From a virus, in the IMG/VR virus record IMGVR_UViG_3300035205_000287, positions 1 to 28,149 of that record: a DNA stretch of 28,149 nucleotides. The stretch is one strand, 5' to 3'. The notes beneath the pieces are model-generated. The model ran no database searches and had not been told where the DNA came from. It saw only the letters and a list, made by a program, of their open reading frames with translations. Both the position numbers and the translations under genes were made by a program. This document shows, in pieces, positions 11,830 to 20,133 of this stretch (positions within the stretch are counted from its first letter, which is position 1; every line of letters starts with the position of its first letter).

Positions 11830-12675
11830 ATGAGTTCGACTATTAACAATGCCTTTATCACTCAGTTTGAGGCTGAAGTGCATATGGCATATCAACGGAT
11901 GGGATCAAAACTTAAGAACCTTGTTCGTGTAGTTAATGGTGTATCAGGAGAATCGGTTAAGTTTCAAAAAGTTGGTACAGGCTCTGCCTCAACGAAAGCA
12001 AGACACGCTGAAGTTGTGGCTATGAATATTAGCCATACCAATGTAACTGCGACATTAGCTGACTACTATGCATCTGACTATGTAGACAAGCTCGACGAGT
12101 TAAAGATCAACATTGACGAAAGATCAGTGATTGCAAACAACGCTGCTTATGCTCTTGGTAGAAAGACGGATGACATTGTATTAACTGCAATGGCTTCTGC
12201 TACAACTCTAGCAAATAATGCTGGAGCTTCTGGTGGTTCACCAGCTACCGATATGAACATAGACAAGTTCAAAGAAATGCAAGAACTGTTCGGAACAAAT
12301 AATGTTCCTGATGATTCTGCTAGATACTGGGCTATTGGACCGAGCCAATGGTCAGATTTACTAGCTGATAATCAATGGACCCAAATGGAATATTTAGGAA
12401 ACAAGGAATTACCTTTTGCTGGTATGAATTATACTGCAAAACGATTCGTTGGATTCTTGGTATTTGTCCATTCTGGTCTAAAGACATCAGGTTCAACTGA
12501 TAGGCACACTGTTGCGTGGCATAAGTCGTCTATGGGACTTGGCGTAGGTACTGATGTAAGAACCGAAGCCAACTACATCCCAGAAAAAGTATCACATCTA
12601 TTGACATCTTATTTGTCAATGGGATCAATACTTATTGACACTAATGGCATTCGCATACAGAAAGCCGCTGAATAG
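11830..12675 (+). CDS. major capsid protein
   Basis: This 281-aa protein follows the strongest ribosome site in the window and a 123-base leader. The N-terminal arm MSSTINNAFITQFEAEVHMA, then AYQRMGSKLKNLVRV and GVSGESVKFQKVGTGSAS, are typical of podovirus-like capsid proteins. The P-domain helix DERSVIANNAAYALGRKTDD and the late motif MGLGVGTDVRTEANYIPEKV with MGSILIDTNGIRIQKA also fit. It builds the icosahedral shell with an HK97 fold. It is shorter than T7 gp10A (345). There is no obvious N-terminal delta-domain for removal, since the scaffold is a separate protein. Confidence 0.9.
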   Translation: MSSTINNAFITQFEAEVHMAYQRMGSKLKNLVRVVNGVSGESVKFQKVGTGSASTKARHAEVVAMNISHTNVTATLADYYASDYVDKLDELKINIDERSVIANNAAYALGRKTDDIVLTAMASATTLANNAGASGGSPATDMNIDKFKEMQELFGTNNVPDDSARYWAIGPSQWSDLLADNQWTQMEYLGNKELPFAGMNYTAKRFVGFLVFVHSGLKTSGSTDRHTVAWHKSSMGLGVGTDVRTEANYIPEKVSHLLTSYLSMGSILIDTNGIRIQKAAE

Positions 12676-12690
12676 AAAGGAGAATATATT

Positions 12691-12942
12691 ATGGCTTATG
12701 AAACTACCAATCCTGTGAAAAAAATATCACAGATGGGCGATAGTAATGCTCTCTGGTACTATACAGACGGAGATGCTATCGGCGATATAGATGATGCTGA
12801 TTATTTTCTAAATAGTGGGGTCCACGACCTTACTGCTGGAGACATAATCTTTGTAAATAGTGGTGGTTCAAATGGTGTTGTAGATATATTAATTGTATCT
12901 GCTGCGTCAACTTCAACTGTTACTACAGTCATACTAGCGTAA
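12691..12942 (+). CDS. 83-aa head-associated small protein
   Basis: AAAGGAG lies 8-9 bases before ATG 12691. The protein MAYETTNPVKKISQMGDSNA continues LWYYTDGDAIGDIDDADYFL and ends in beta-rich ITVSAASTSTVTTVILA-like sequence (as written ILIVSAASTSTVTTVILA). The pattern 'MAYxTxNPxxxxxxxxxxxxWxYxxxD...DYF...xxxGDxxxV' is common directly after capsid genes in diverse phages. It is probably a capsid-associated or decoration protein, though most relatives are annotated only as hypothetical. A strong hairpin follows its stop. Confidence 0.65.
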   Translation: MAYETTNPVKKISQMGDSNALWYYTDGDAIGDIDDADYFLNSGVHDLTAGDIIFVNSGGSNGVVDILIVSAASTSTVTTVILA

Positions 12943-12954
12943 AACTAATTAACT

Positions 12955-12975
12955 GGGGGCAGCTTGTCTGCCCCC
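12955..12975 (+). terminator. GC-rich hairpin after the capsid genes
   Basis: GGGGGCAG (12955-12962) and CTGCCCCC (12968-12975) make an 8-bp GC-rich stem with loop CTTGT. It stands between the head and tail genes, where T7 has its partial terminator after gene 10. No T-run follows (TAGATGATATATT), so it may attenuate, be an RNA-processing signal, or stabilise the capsid mRNA 3' end rather than stop polymerase fully. The next gene starts 14 bases later. Confidence 0.55.
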
Positions 12976-12988
12976 TAGATGATATATT

Positions 12989-13588
12989 ATGGCAGTAACC
13001 AAAGTAGACATAGCAACCAGAGGTTTAATTATGATAGGCGCACAGCCTATTTCGTCATTTACGGATGACAGTACAGAGGCTTTAGTTACAAATAACATTT
13101 ACGAAGAAATTATAGAATCAAGTTTAACAAGACATAGGTGGAGATTTTCCACTGGTCAAAAGCAACTTTCCTTACTAACGGATACTCCTGTCGGAAGATG
13201 GGCTTATGCTTACCAAATACCAACCGATCCCCTTGTGTTACAAATCATTGCCGTTACAGTCAATGATTTTAATATTAATTACAATCGGTATGAAGATAAA
13301 ATATATGTAGATGACTATGGTAGCAGTAGCACTTTAGTTATGGACTATATTTTCAGGCAAGACGAAAGCAAGTTTCCTCCCTACTTTCGTCTTGCCCTTG
13401 AATTTCAACTTGCCAGTATATATGCTGGAGCTATTGCTAGGGATACAGCTATGATTAAGGAATTTTCAGAAAGAGCTGAAAGGCAGTATCTGATTGCCAA
13501 GAACATAGATTCCCAAGAAACAACAACCAATAAGCTGGATACAAACAGGTTCATTAGTTTAAGGCAGTCTACAAGAACGGCAATTTAA
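12989..13588 (+). CDS. tail tubular protein A (T7 gp11-like)
   Basis: The 199-aa length matches T7 gp11 (196). It starts MAVTKVDIATRGLIMIGAQP then ISSFTDDSTEALVTNNIYEE, the standard adaptor opening 'xxxRALxxIGxxxIxSFxDxSxEAxxxxxxYxxxxxxxL'. RHRWRFSTGQ-like sequence follows (here TRHRWRFSTGQKQLSLLTDT). It forms the ring that joins the portal to the nozzle. There is no recognisable Shine-Dalgarno before ATG 12989; the bases upstream belong to the GC-rich hairpin and TAGATGATATATT, so initiation may be leaderless-like or dependent on hairpin processing. The downstream gene starts 1 base after its stop. Confidence 0.88.
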   Translation: MAVTKVDIATRGLIMIGAQPISSFTDDSTEALVTNNIYEEIIESSLTRHRWRFSTGQKQLSLLTDTPVGRWAYAYQIPTDPLVLQIIAVTVNDFNINYNRYEDKIYVDDYGSSSTLVMDYIFRQDESKFPPYFRLALEFQLASIYAGAIARDTAMIKEFSERAERQYLIAKNIDSQETTTNKLDTNRFISLRQSTRTAI

Positions 13589-13589
13589 A

Positions 13590-15806
13590 ATGTCAAGAAC
13601 ATTAAGAACTGTGCTAACGCATTTTTCTTCAGGTGAACTTGATCCTGTTCTTTCATCTCGTACAGATGCTAAAGCCTATTTTGAAGGACTGCAACAATGC
13701 AGAAACTGGCTACAGCTAGACACAGGTGGTGTTATGCGTAGACCGGGAACGGAATACAAGGCAACTTTAGTTGGGGATGCGAGAATCCTTCCTTTTGTTT
13801 TTAGTGAGGATGAAATTGCTATCTTTGCTTTTACGAATAACAGGCTGGACATCTATAATTCAGTTGGTGCTTCAATACAGTCTAACATTACTTCCAACTG
13901 TGAATGGTCAACGGCAGAATTATTCGAGCTGAATATAGCCCAGTTTGGCGATACTGTTTTTATCTGTCATAGAAATAATCCAATTAAGAAGATTAAAAGG
14001 GCGAGTGCTTCTTCATTTGCCGTTAGTAACTTTGCTTTTGAGGAAGATACTTCCGTTACAGTTGGTGGCGTTAATAAAAGCGAACAGCCTTTTTTTAAAT
14101 ATGCCGATAGTGCAATTACGCTTACTCCATCAGCGACAAGTGGAACAAGCGTAACTGTAACTGCTAGTGCAAGTACCTTTGTGGCAGACCACGATGAAAC
14201 CTATATAAACATAGGTGGAAAACAATGCTACATTACAAGCTATGATAGTGCCACACAGGTAACTGTCAAGGTGCTGGAAACACTTGCTGGAACAAGTGCA
14301 ACGGCTGACTGGGATGAACAGTTAATATCTGCTGTTCACGGATACCCACAAGCAGTAACTTTTCACGATAACAGGCTATGGCTGGGTGGCGTTAAGGACA
14401 AGCCTTCCAGTATTTTAGCAAGTAAGATAGGTGAATATTATAATTTCAATGTAGGAACAGGAGCTGCGACTGATGCGATTGATGTTGCGATTGCTGGTGA
14501 TAAAGTCAATGAAGTCAGGCATATGTTTTCAGGAAGAAACTTTCAAATTTTTACGGATGCTGGTGAATATTACATTCCAACATCAACCGATACGGCTGCA
14601 ATAACCCCCACGAATATTGTATTTAGACGACAAACATTATATGGAAGTAATAGAACCAAGCCTGTTTTATTTGATGGAGGTACTTTGTTTGTTCAAAAAA
14701 ATGGAAAAGCTGTAAGGGAATTTGTTTTTTCAGAAGTAGAAGGTGGATATAAATCCACCAACCTTTCTGTTCTTTCAGCTCCCCTCATAGATACGCCAAA
14801 GGACATAGCAGCCATTACAGGAACAGCCAACAGACCAGAGAACTACGCCCTCTTTACAAATAGTGGTGCAACCAATGGTGGAAAAGTAGCCGTCTTTCAC
14901 AGCATCAGGGATGAAGAAGTGCAAGGATGGGGAATGTGGGAAACAAGAACAGGCGATACATTTCATTCTGTTACATCAGCTAATGAAAACTTATATTGTG
15001 TGGCAAAAAGAGAAGTTGGTGGATCAACTTCCTATCTGCTGGAAAAATTCGGAGAGGATGATTCCACTAATCTTGACTGCCAAACAACGACAACAGTCTA
15101 TCAGAAAGGAACTCCGTTAGTTAATGGGGCTTCCCAGACAGGATCATCATTAACTGTGGATGGATTTACATCCCTTCCAGCCGTAGAGGAAACCTTTACA
15201 ATAGCTGGAAACGCCACAGTTTATACAATCAATGCCGTTACTGTTACAGCAACAGGACACACATTATCATTGGATCAGTCTTTAGCTGCTACTCCATCTG
15301 ACAATGCAGTCATTACAGTCGTAAAAGGATTTATGCATACTGTTAATGCAATCTATGGAAACACAACAGCAATCAATGCCGTGTATGGAAACTCAAGTCT
15401 TGGCAGTTTTGCCGTTGATTCAAATGACAGGATTACCCTGACAGGAAATCCACAGCCGACAGGCGTAAAGGTAGGATTCAACTTCACACCCACTTTGGAA
15501 ACTATGCCCGTTGACAAGGAAGTGGAGGAAGGTCCTCTTTCTGGTGAATTTAGAAGAATAGTGCGTTGTGTTGTTGATATATCAAATGCATTAGATTTTA
15601 GGATAAAAGCCCCAAGTACAGGCACAGAACATGAATTGGTGATACAACAGGTGAATTTTACAGTAGGAGATGATTTAACACCCATAACGGACAGAAAGGA
15701 ATTTTTCTTTTTGGGATACAGCAGATCGCCTAGCGTTACCATAACACAGAATGATCCCTTGCCACTAAAGGTATTGGGAATGACATTGGAGTTGCAATTT
15801 AAATAA
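13590..15806 (+). CDS. tail tubular protein B (T7 gp12-like nozzle)
   Basis: This 738-aa protein (T7 gp12 has 794) opens with the diagnostic FSSGELDPVLSSRTDAKAYF, then GLQQCRNWLQLDTGGVMRRP and GTEYKAT ('GELxPxLxxRxDxxxYxxGxxxxxNxxxxxxGGxxRRPGT'). Beta-propeller-like strands follow (HGYPQAVTFHDNRLWLGGVK). A central part has YYIPTSTDTAAITPTNIVFR and QTLYGSNRTKPVLFDGGTLF. The C-terminal beta domain ends PSVTITQNDPLPLKVLGMTL. It makes the hexameric tail nozzle. The start is 1 base after the previous stop, with AAGAACGGCAATTTAAAATG upstream and no strong ribosome site. Confidence 0.92.
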   Translation: MSRTLRTVLTHFSSGELDPVLSSRTDAKAYFEGLQQCRNWLQLDTGGVMRRPGTEYKATLVGDARILPFVFSEDEIAIFAFTNNRLDIYNSVGASIQSNITSNCEWSTAELFELNIAQFGDTVFICHRNNPIKKIKRASASSFAVSNFAFEEDTSVTVGGVNKSEQPFFKYADSAITLTPSATSGTSVTVTASASTFVADHDETYINIGGKQCYITSYDSATQVTVKVLETLAGTSATADWDEQLISAVHGYPQAVTFHDNRLWLGGVKDKPSSILASKIGEYYNFNVGTGAATDAIDVAIAGDKVNEVRHMFSGRNFQIFTDAGEYYIPTSTDTAAITPTNIVFRRQTLYGSNRTKPVLFDGGTLFVQKNGKAVREFVFSEVEGGYKSTNLSVLSAPLIDTPKDIAAITGTANRPENYALFTNSGATNGGKVAVFHSIRDEEVQGWGMWETRTGDTFHSVTSANENLYCVAKREVGGSTSYLLEKFGEDDSTNLDCQTTTTVYQKGTPLVNGASQTGSSLTVDGFTSLPAVEETFTIAGNATVYTINAVTVTATGHTLSLDQSLAATPSDNAVITVVKGFMHTVNAIYGNTTAINAVYGNSSLGSFAVDSNDRITLTGNPQPTGVKVGFNFTPTLETMPVDKEVEEGPLSGEFRRIVRCVVDISNALDFRIKAPSTGTEHELVIQQVNFTVGDDLTPITDRKEFFFLGYSRSPSVTITQNDPLPLKVLGMTLELQFK

Positions 15807-16468
15807 TGGACCCGATAAGAACAGCTTATTTCATCTATAAGGGCTTGGGAATAGCCGACACTCTTATTTCAGGCAATGCTTATCGCAATAGGCTTAAAAA
15901 ACAAAGAAGTCTTAATGAACTCAAAGGTTTGAAAGATTGGAATGACACTTGGGATTTGGTGGTGGATGACCTTAAGGAAAACTATGCCGTTTTTTCTTCA
16001 TCAGGAGCTATAGCTGATCCAAGCTCAGGATCATTTGAAGCCATCCAAAAGGAAGTCGCAAAAAGAGGAGAAAAAGATTTAAATTGGATAGAGCTGATGA
16101 CAAAATCAATGACAGCAGAAATGAATTATAGAATAGACCAAAGCCGAAAGGCTGATAATTTTTCCATATTAAGAGACTTTGCAGAAATGGCATACTTTAA
16201 ATTTGATAGAAATTTAAATGTACAGCATAAAGAAATTCAAATGAGGGCTATGGATATAGAAAAGAAAAAAATACTTTATCCTTATAAGTATAGAACAGTT
16301 GGAGGAAAGGTTAAACTTCAATTTACATCCTCAAGGGACTTATTTGAAAATATGAATGTAGGTGGAAAATGGACAAAATTAAAACTTCCTAAATATAAAA
16401 TGGAATATCATTTTGGGAAAACTCCTATTTTTACAAGACAGATTAAGAAAGGTGGGGTGTACTGGTAA
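15806..16468 (+). CDS. internal virion protein, T7 gp14-like
   Basis: This 220-aa protein (T7 gp14: 196) is coupled by TAATG to the nozzle gene. After a short membrane-like N-terminus (TAYFIYKGLGIADTLISGNA) it has a charged helix, then ENYAVFSSSGAIADPSSGSF and QKEVAKRGEKDLNWIELMTK. This is the 'GxxRAxxAASGxxxDxGS...xxxxxxGExDxxxI' signature of podovirus ejection proteins that form the channel start across the outer membrane. The C-terminal third is basic (KYRTVGGKVKLQFTSSRDLF). Gene order nozzle, this gene, then two giant proteins is as in T7 12-14-15-16. Confidence 0.65.
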   Translation: MDPIRTAYFIYKGLGIADTLISGNAYRNRLKKQRSLNELKGLKDWNDTWDLVVDDLKENYAVFSSSGAIADPSSGSFEAIQKEVAKRGEKDLNWIELMTKSMTAEMNYRIDQSRKADNFSILRDFAEMAYFKFDRNLNVQHKEIQMRAMDIEKKKILYPYKYRTVGGKVKLQFTSSRDLFENMNVGGKWTKLKLPKYKMEYHFGKTPIFTRQIKKGGVYW

Positions 16469-19400
16469 TGGCTTTAACCAGAGGAAAAAAAAGAACAACT
16501 ACTCCAGTATCTGGTGAGTTCGCTAGAATGGGCGTACAGAAACCAGAACACTCGGCATTTTCTGTTTTACAAAGCGTTGTCAAGCCGATTCAAGACAGTT
16601 TAATTGCAAAAGAAAAATTTGATTTAGATGTTCTTCAAAGCAGTCATAAAAAATATATGTCTGATGCGAAGGATATGAGATTAATAACAGAAGAACAAAA
16701 AAGAAAATTTTTAGCTGATGAAAAAGAAAAAGCTAGATTGGATGCTGCTGAAAAGAAAGCACTAGCAAAACTAAAAAAAGACGAAGAAACATTAAGAAAA
16801 CAAATTTTTGATGCCAATCAAAAAAATGTTGAATCAAAACTTAAACTTCACATAAAGGATGATATACTTCGGACTGTTACAGCCTTACGGCTTGAACACG
16901 CTGGAAAGCCAACAGATTTCGCAGAAGCTATACAGTCATATAAAGATGGATATGTATCAGCAGACACCTTTCCAAAAAATTTATACAACAGCAAAGGAGT
17001 TGAACTAGGAGATTTCAGGCAATACTTTGAAGTAACCTTAAATGAAAAATACATTCCTCACTATGCGACAATGGCAACCAATCAAAGAAAGACATACGCT
17101 GTTACAAGTTGGAATCATAACAAGTTAAATTTTGATGCCACACTAAATGACATTACTGGTCAAATGGGACAGATTGGAAATGAACTGGCTTTTGAAACAA
17201 CTATGCCACACCAAACGCTTGTTACATCAAACACGATACAACAGATGGAGTTAATCCTAAAAGGAGCATATAACTCTTATGGTGAGTGGGTATCTTATAT
17301 GCAAGGTCTTACACAGGAATTTCCTGATAAATATCAGGCAGAAGATGTGGCAAATGAAATTAATAGAGTAAGGCAAACAATGGACAGCCATATGGTGGCA
17401 AACTTTGCCAAGCTCTTTATTACAGGAACAAAGGATACTGACACAGAACACGCAACTGCGATTGAATTTATTGATTCTTGGTATAATAATGAATTTAATG
17501 AAAACCACCCAACAGACATTGGTAAGGCAATGTATATGTGGACCTATACAGACCACGATCAAGGCGCACAGGATGCAATCAGATCATTCGCCCTTCAGGA
17601 AGTTAGTGCAAAAGTCAAGGTAGTCAACAAAAAGAATAGTGAAAAAATAGCCAACATAAACAAGGATTCAAAATTAATTAAAGCTAGATGGTATGATGAC
17701 GATAACATAATCGGAAATTTGAAATTTGACACCACTTCAGCTCATGTCCTCCCAAGCAGAGATGAAATTACATACGCCAACACAAGTTATGATGCAAGTG
17801 GGACAAAGACAGTTGATGAAATCGGCGTATCAGAAGATTTAAAAACTGTTTTTCAAAATGAAAAATTAACGGAGGACTTTAATAGCTTAAGAAAAGGCAA
17901 GAAGGATATTTATCAGATTATCCACGAAAATAGAAATTTCGGAGATGACCAACAAATTATAGATGCTTATTATCTTAATGTAATTGATGGTCCTTATAGT
18001 GGTTATGACATAATCAGCAGAACAACTCACGCACTTAACAACAATCAAGATATCAGGGATGATGATTTGATTAAAAACTTTATGTTGGCTTTTGAAGATA
18101 CGAATCAATATCCAACTTCTTTTTTACAGGCAGTTAATTCTCTTTCAAGTATGGACCCTAAAAATGAAAATCAGATGGAGGATTTTGCATCGCTTCTTCA
18201 CATCTTTAATTATAATAAATCAAAGAATGGTGGAATGGATGGACAAATTTGGGGAGCGTTGGATGCTGCAAACCAATATATAAAAAGTGGATCAGTAAAC
18301 AAAATCGCTGCCGTTGATATATTCTTAAGACATTTTGAAAAAAATACTGTGGAAGAAGATGTCATTAAGGATCAGGTTTATAACTATGACAGACAATGGT
18401 TTGATAATTTTGTTTATGATATAACAGATGAGGCAACAGATAAGAACGACTGGCTTCAAATTTTATGGAAACAATCATCTTGGATTCCTGAAAAACTTTG
18501 GGACTGGAATCCTGAAGATGACATAAATATAGAAAAAGAAAGCAATCTTTGGAAACAAGCCGACACTTCGTGGCGTAAAAGAAAGGCTTCTGAAGTTGAG
18601 GATGCCCTTAACACCAATAAAGCCTTGCTTGATTTTATGATTAGGGAGGAAGCCATACACCTTTATCAAAAATCTGACATAAACAGGGATGATGAAGGAA
18701 TGGAAAGACTATTTCGGTCTGCAGCCCAAAATGTATTTCAAAGATTGAATAAAGACATATGGTCATTTGATAACACTATGTTCAATGAAAATGCCCCTCA
18801 TTCTAGTGCTGCTCATTTAACGCAACACAGCATTATGAAGCATACTGGATGGAGTAAAGACATAATGTCAGGCAATGCAATACTGCAAATAATGGCTGTT
18901 ACAAATGCTATGAAACCTGATGAGGCTGCTGACTTTTGGGAAACAACCAACTGGCAATCAAAAATGGATAATCTCAATAATATGTGGATGGATAACAGAA
19001 TTAAATTTAAGTTTGATGAACGATCAAGGGACACTAATAATTTTCAATGGCATATTATGGTTGATGTTGATGGCAATGGAACTTGGAGGGCATTAAGAAA
19101 TCCCGAAAATTATGACTATTCTTGGTCGCCTTCGGGAGCAAGTCTTGTTGATAACGTAAATCAAGCATCTATAAAAACAGTACAAAGAAAAATTATTAAT
19201 GATTTTACAAACGATCAAATTGCTATGCTTTACGAAAAAAGAGAAAACAAAGACACAGGAGAAATAGAATTATGGACCAAGATAAGAGATGTGAGCTTAT
19301 CAGGAGCTACGGATATAGGATGGAGAAAAGTTGAATCAGGTGAAGTATCCCGTTTTGATATGGAAGTTTCCAATGCTCTTGGATGGTTGGTGTCTGTTGT

Positions 19401-20133
19401 AGGAAATGACATAGAAAGATTTAAGGATATATTCAGCGACTGGAAGGATGTTGATACCTTTGCTGAATATGCACAAAGAAACCAAGAAAAAGTTTTAGCT
19501 TACCAACAGCAGATTAAAGAAGAAATTGAAAATCCTGATCCGATAATATCGCAATCAAGATTCCAATCCCTTGTTGAAAAATTTGATGTTCCAAACTCAA
19601 ATCAAGTTGGAGATTATTTCTATATGTACGATCATAAGTTCATTGACAACAATTATAATGTACAATCCTATAAAGCGATAGGACCGGGTTTAATGTTACA
19701 AGAGGGTGGCTATGCTCCCAACGAATATAGTTTGCGTGGAACAGAAATACTTTTAACTGAATTTGGATACAACAAAAAAGAAATTGAAAAAATAATGACA
19801 GGAGAAATGGGAATTACAAAAGATGATTATGGAAAACTTATTGATAAGAAATACAAAGAAGCAGAGCTGATGTATAAGGATAATTATGATGATGTGATTA
19901 TTACACCATTCCAAAAGGAAATACTCATAGATATGATTGCAAGTATTGGTATAAGGTTTGTTCAACACGGAACCCCAATATATGATGCTATTCATAGCAA
20001 TAATCACTATCAGGTATATAATGAACTACAGGCATTAGCCCCATTCTATACAAACAAATCTCGCCACGCTTGGCATGTCAATATGTGGGCAACACAAAGC
20101 AACAGAGATAATGTTTATATGAAGGATTACTAA
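16468..20133 (+). CDS. large internal virion protein (T7 gp15-position) with lysozyme-like C-terminus
   Basis: This 1221-aa protein is coupled by TAATG. Residues about 45-130 form a strongly charged coiled coil (KFLADEKEKARLDAAEKKAL). The large middle is helical and rich in Trp and Asp/Asn, with no familiar motif. The last ~160 residues resemble a GH24 phage-lysozyme fold: YKAIGPGLMLQEGGY near 1069, then MGITKDDYGKLIDKKYKEAE, TPFQKEILIDMIASIGIRFV and NHYQVYNELQALAPFY. I could not place the catalytic E-x8-D-x5-T triad with confidence. It is much longer than T7 gp15 (747). Likely role: part of the ejected DNA channel, with local cell-wall opening. Confidence 0.7.
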   Translation: MALTRGKKRTTTPVSGEFARMGVQKPEHSAFSVLQSVVKPIQDSLIAKEKFDLDVLQSSHKKYMSDAKDMRLITEEQKRKFLADEKEKARLDAAEKKALAKLKKDEETLRKQIFDANQKNVESKLKLHIKDDILRTVTALRLEHAGKPTDFAEAIQSYKDGYVSADTFPKNLYNSKGVELGDFRQYFEVTLNEKYIPHYATMATNQRKTYAVTSWNHNKLNFDATLNDITGQMGQIGNELAFETTMPHQTLVTSNTIQQMELILKGAYNSYGEWVSYMQGLTQEFPDKYQAEDVANEINRVRQTMDSHMVANFAKLFITGTKDTDTEHATAIEFIDSWYNNEFNENHPTDIGKAMYMWTYTDHDQGAQDAIRSFALQEVSAKVKVVNKKNSEKIANINKDSKLIKARWYDDDNIIGNLKFDTTSAHVLPSRDEITYANTSYDASGTKTVDEIGVSEDLKTVFQNEKLTEDFNSLRKGKKDIYQIIHENRNFGDDQQIIDAYYLNVIDGPYSGYDIISRTTHALNNNQDIRDDDLIKNFMLAFEDTNQYPTSFLQAVNSLSSMDPKNENQMEDFASLLHIFNYNKSKNGGMDGQIWGALDAANQYIKSGSVNKIAAVDIFLRHFEKNTVEEDVIKDQVYNYDRQWFDNFVYDITDEATDKNDWLQILWKQSSWIPEKLWDWNPEDDINIEKESNLWKQADTSWRKRKASEVEDALNTNKALLDFMIREEAIHLYQKSDINRDDEGMERLFRSAAQNVFQRLNKDIWSFDNTMFNENAPHSSAAHLTQHSIMKHTGWSKDIMSGNAILQIMAVTNAMKPDEAADFWETTNWQSKMDNLNNMWMDNRIKFKFDERSRDTNNFQWHIMVDVDGNGTWRALRNPENYDYSWSPSGASLVDNVNQASIKTVQRKIINDFTNDQIAMLYEKRENKDTGEIELWTKIRDVSLSGATDIGWRKVESGEVSRFDMEVSNALGWLVSVVGNDIERFKDIFSDWKDVDTFAEYAQRNQEKVLAYQQQIKEEIENPDPIISQSRFQSLVEKFDVPNSNQVGDYFYMYDHKFIDNNYNVQSYKAIGPGLMLQEGGYAPNEYSLRGTEILLTEFGYNKKEIEKIMTGEMGITKDDYGKLIDKKYKEAELMYKDNYDDVIITPFQKEILIDMIASIGIRFVQHGTPIYDAIHSNNHYQVYNELQALAPFYTNKSRHAWHVNMWATQSNRDNVYMKDY

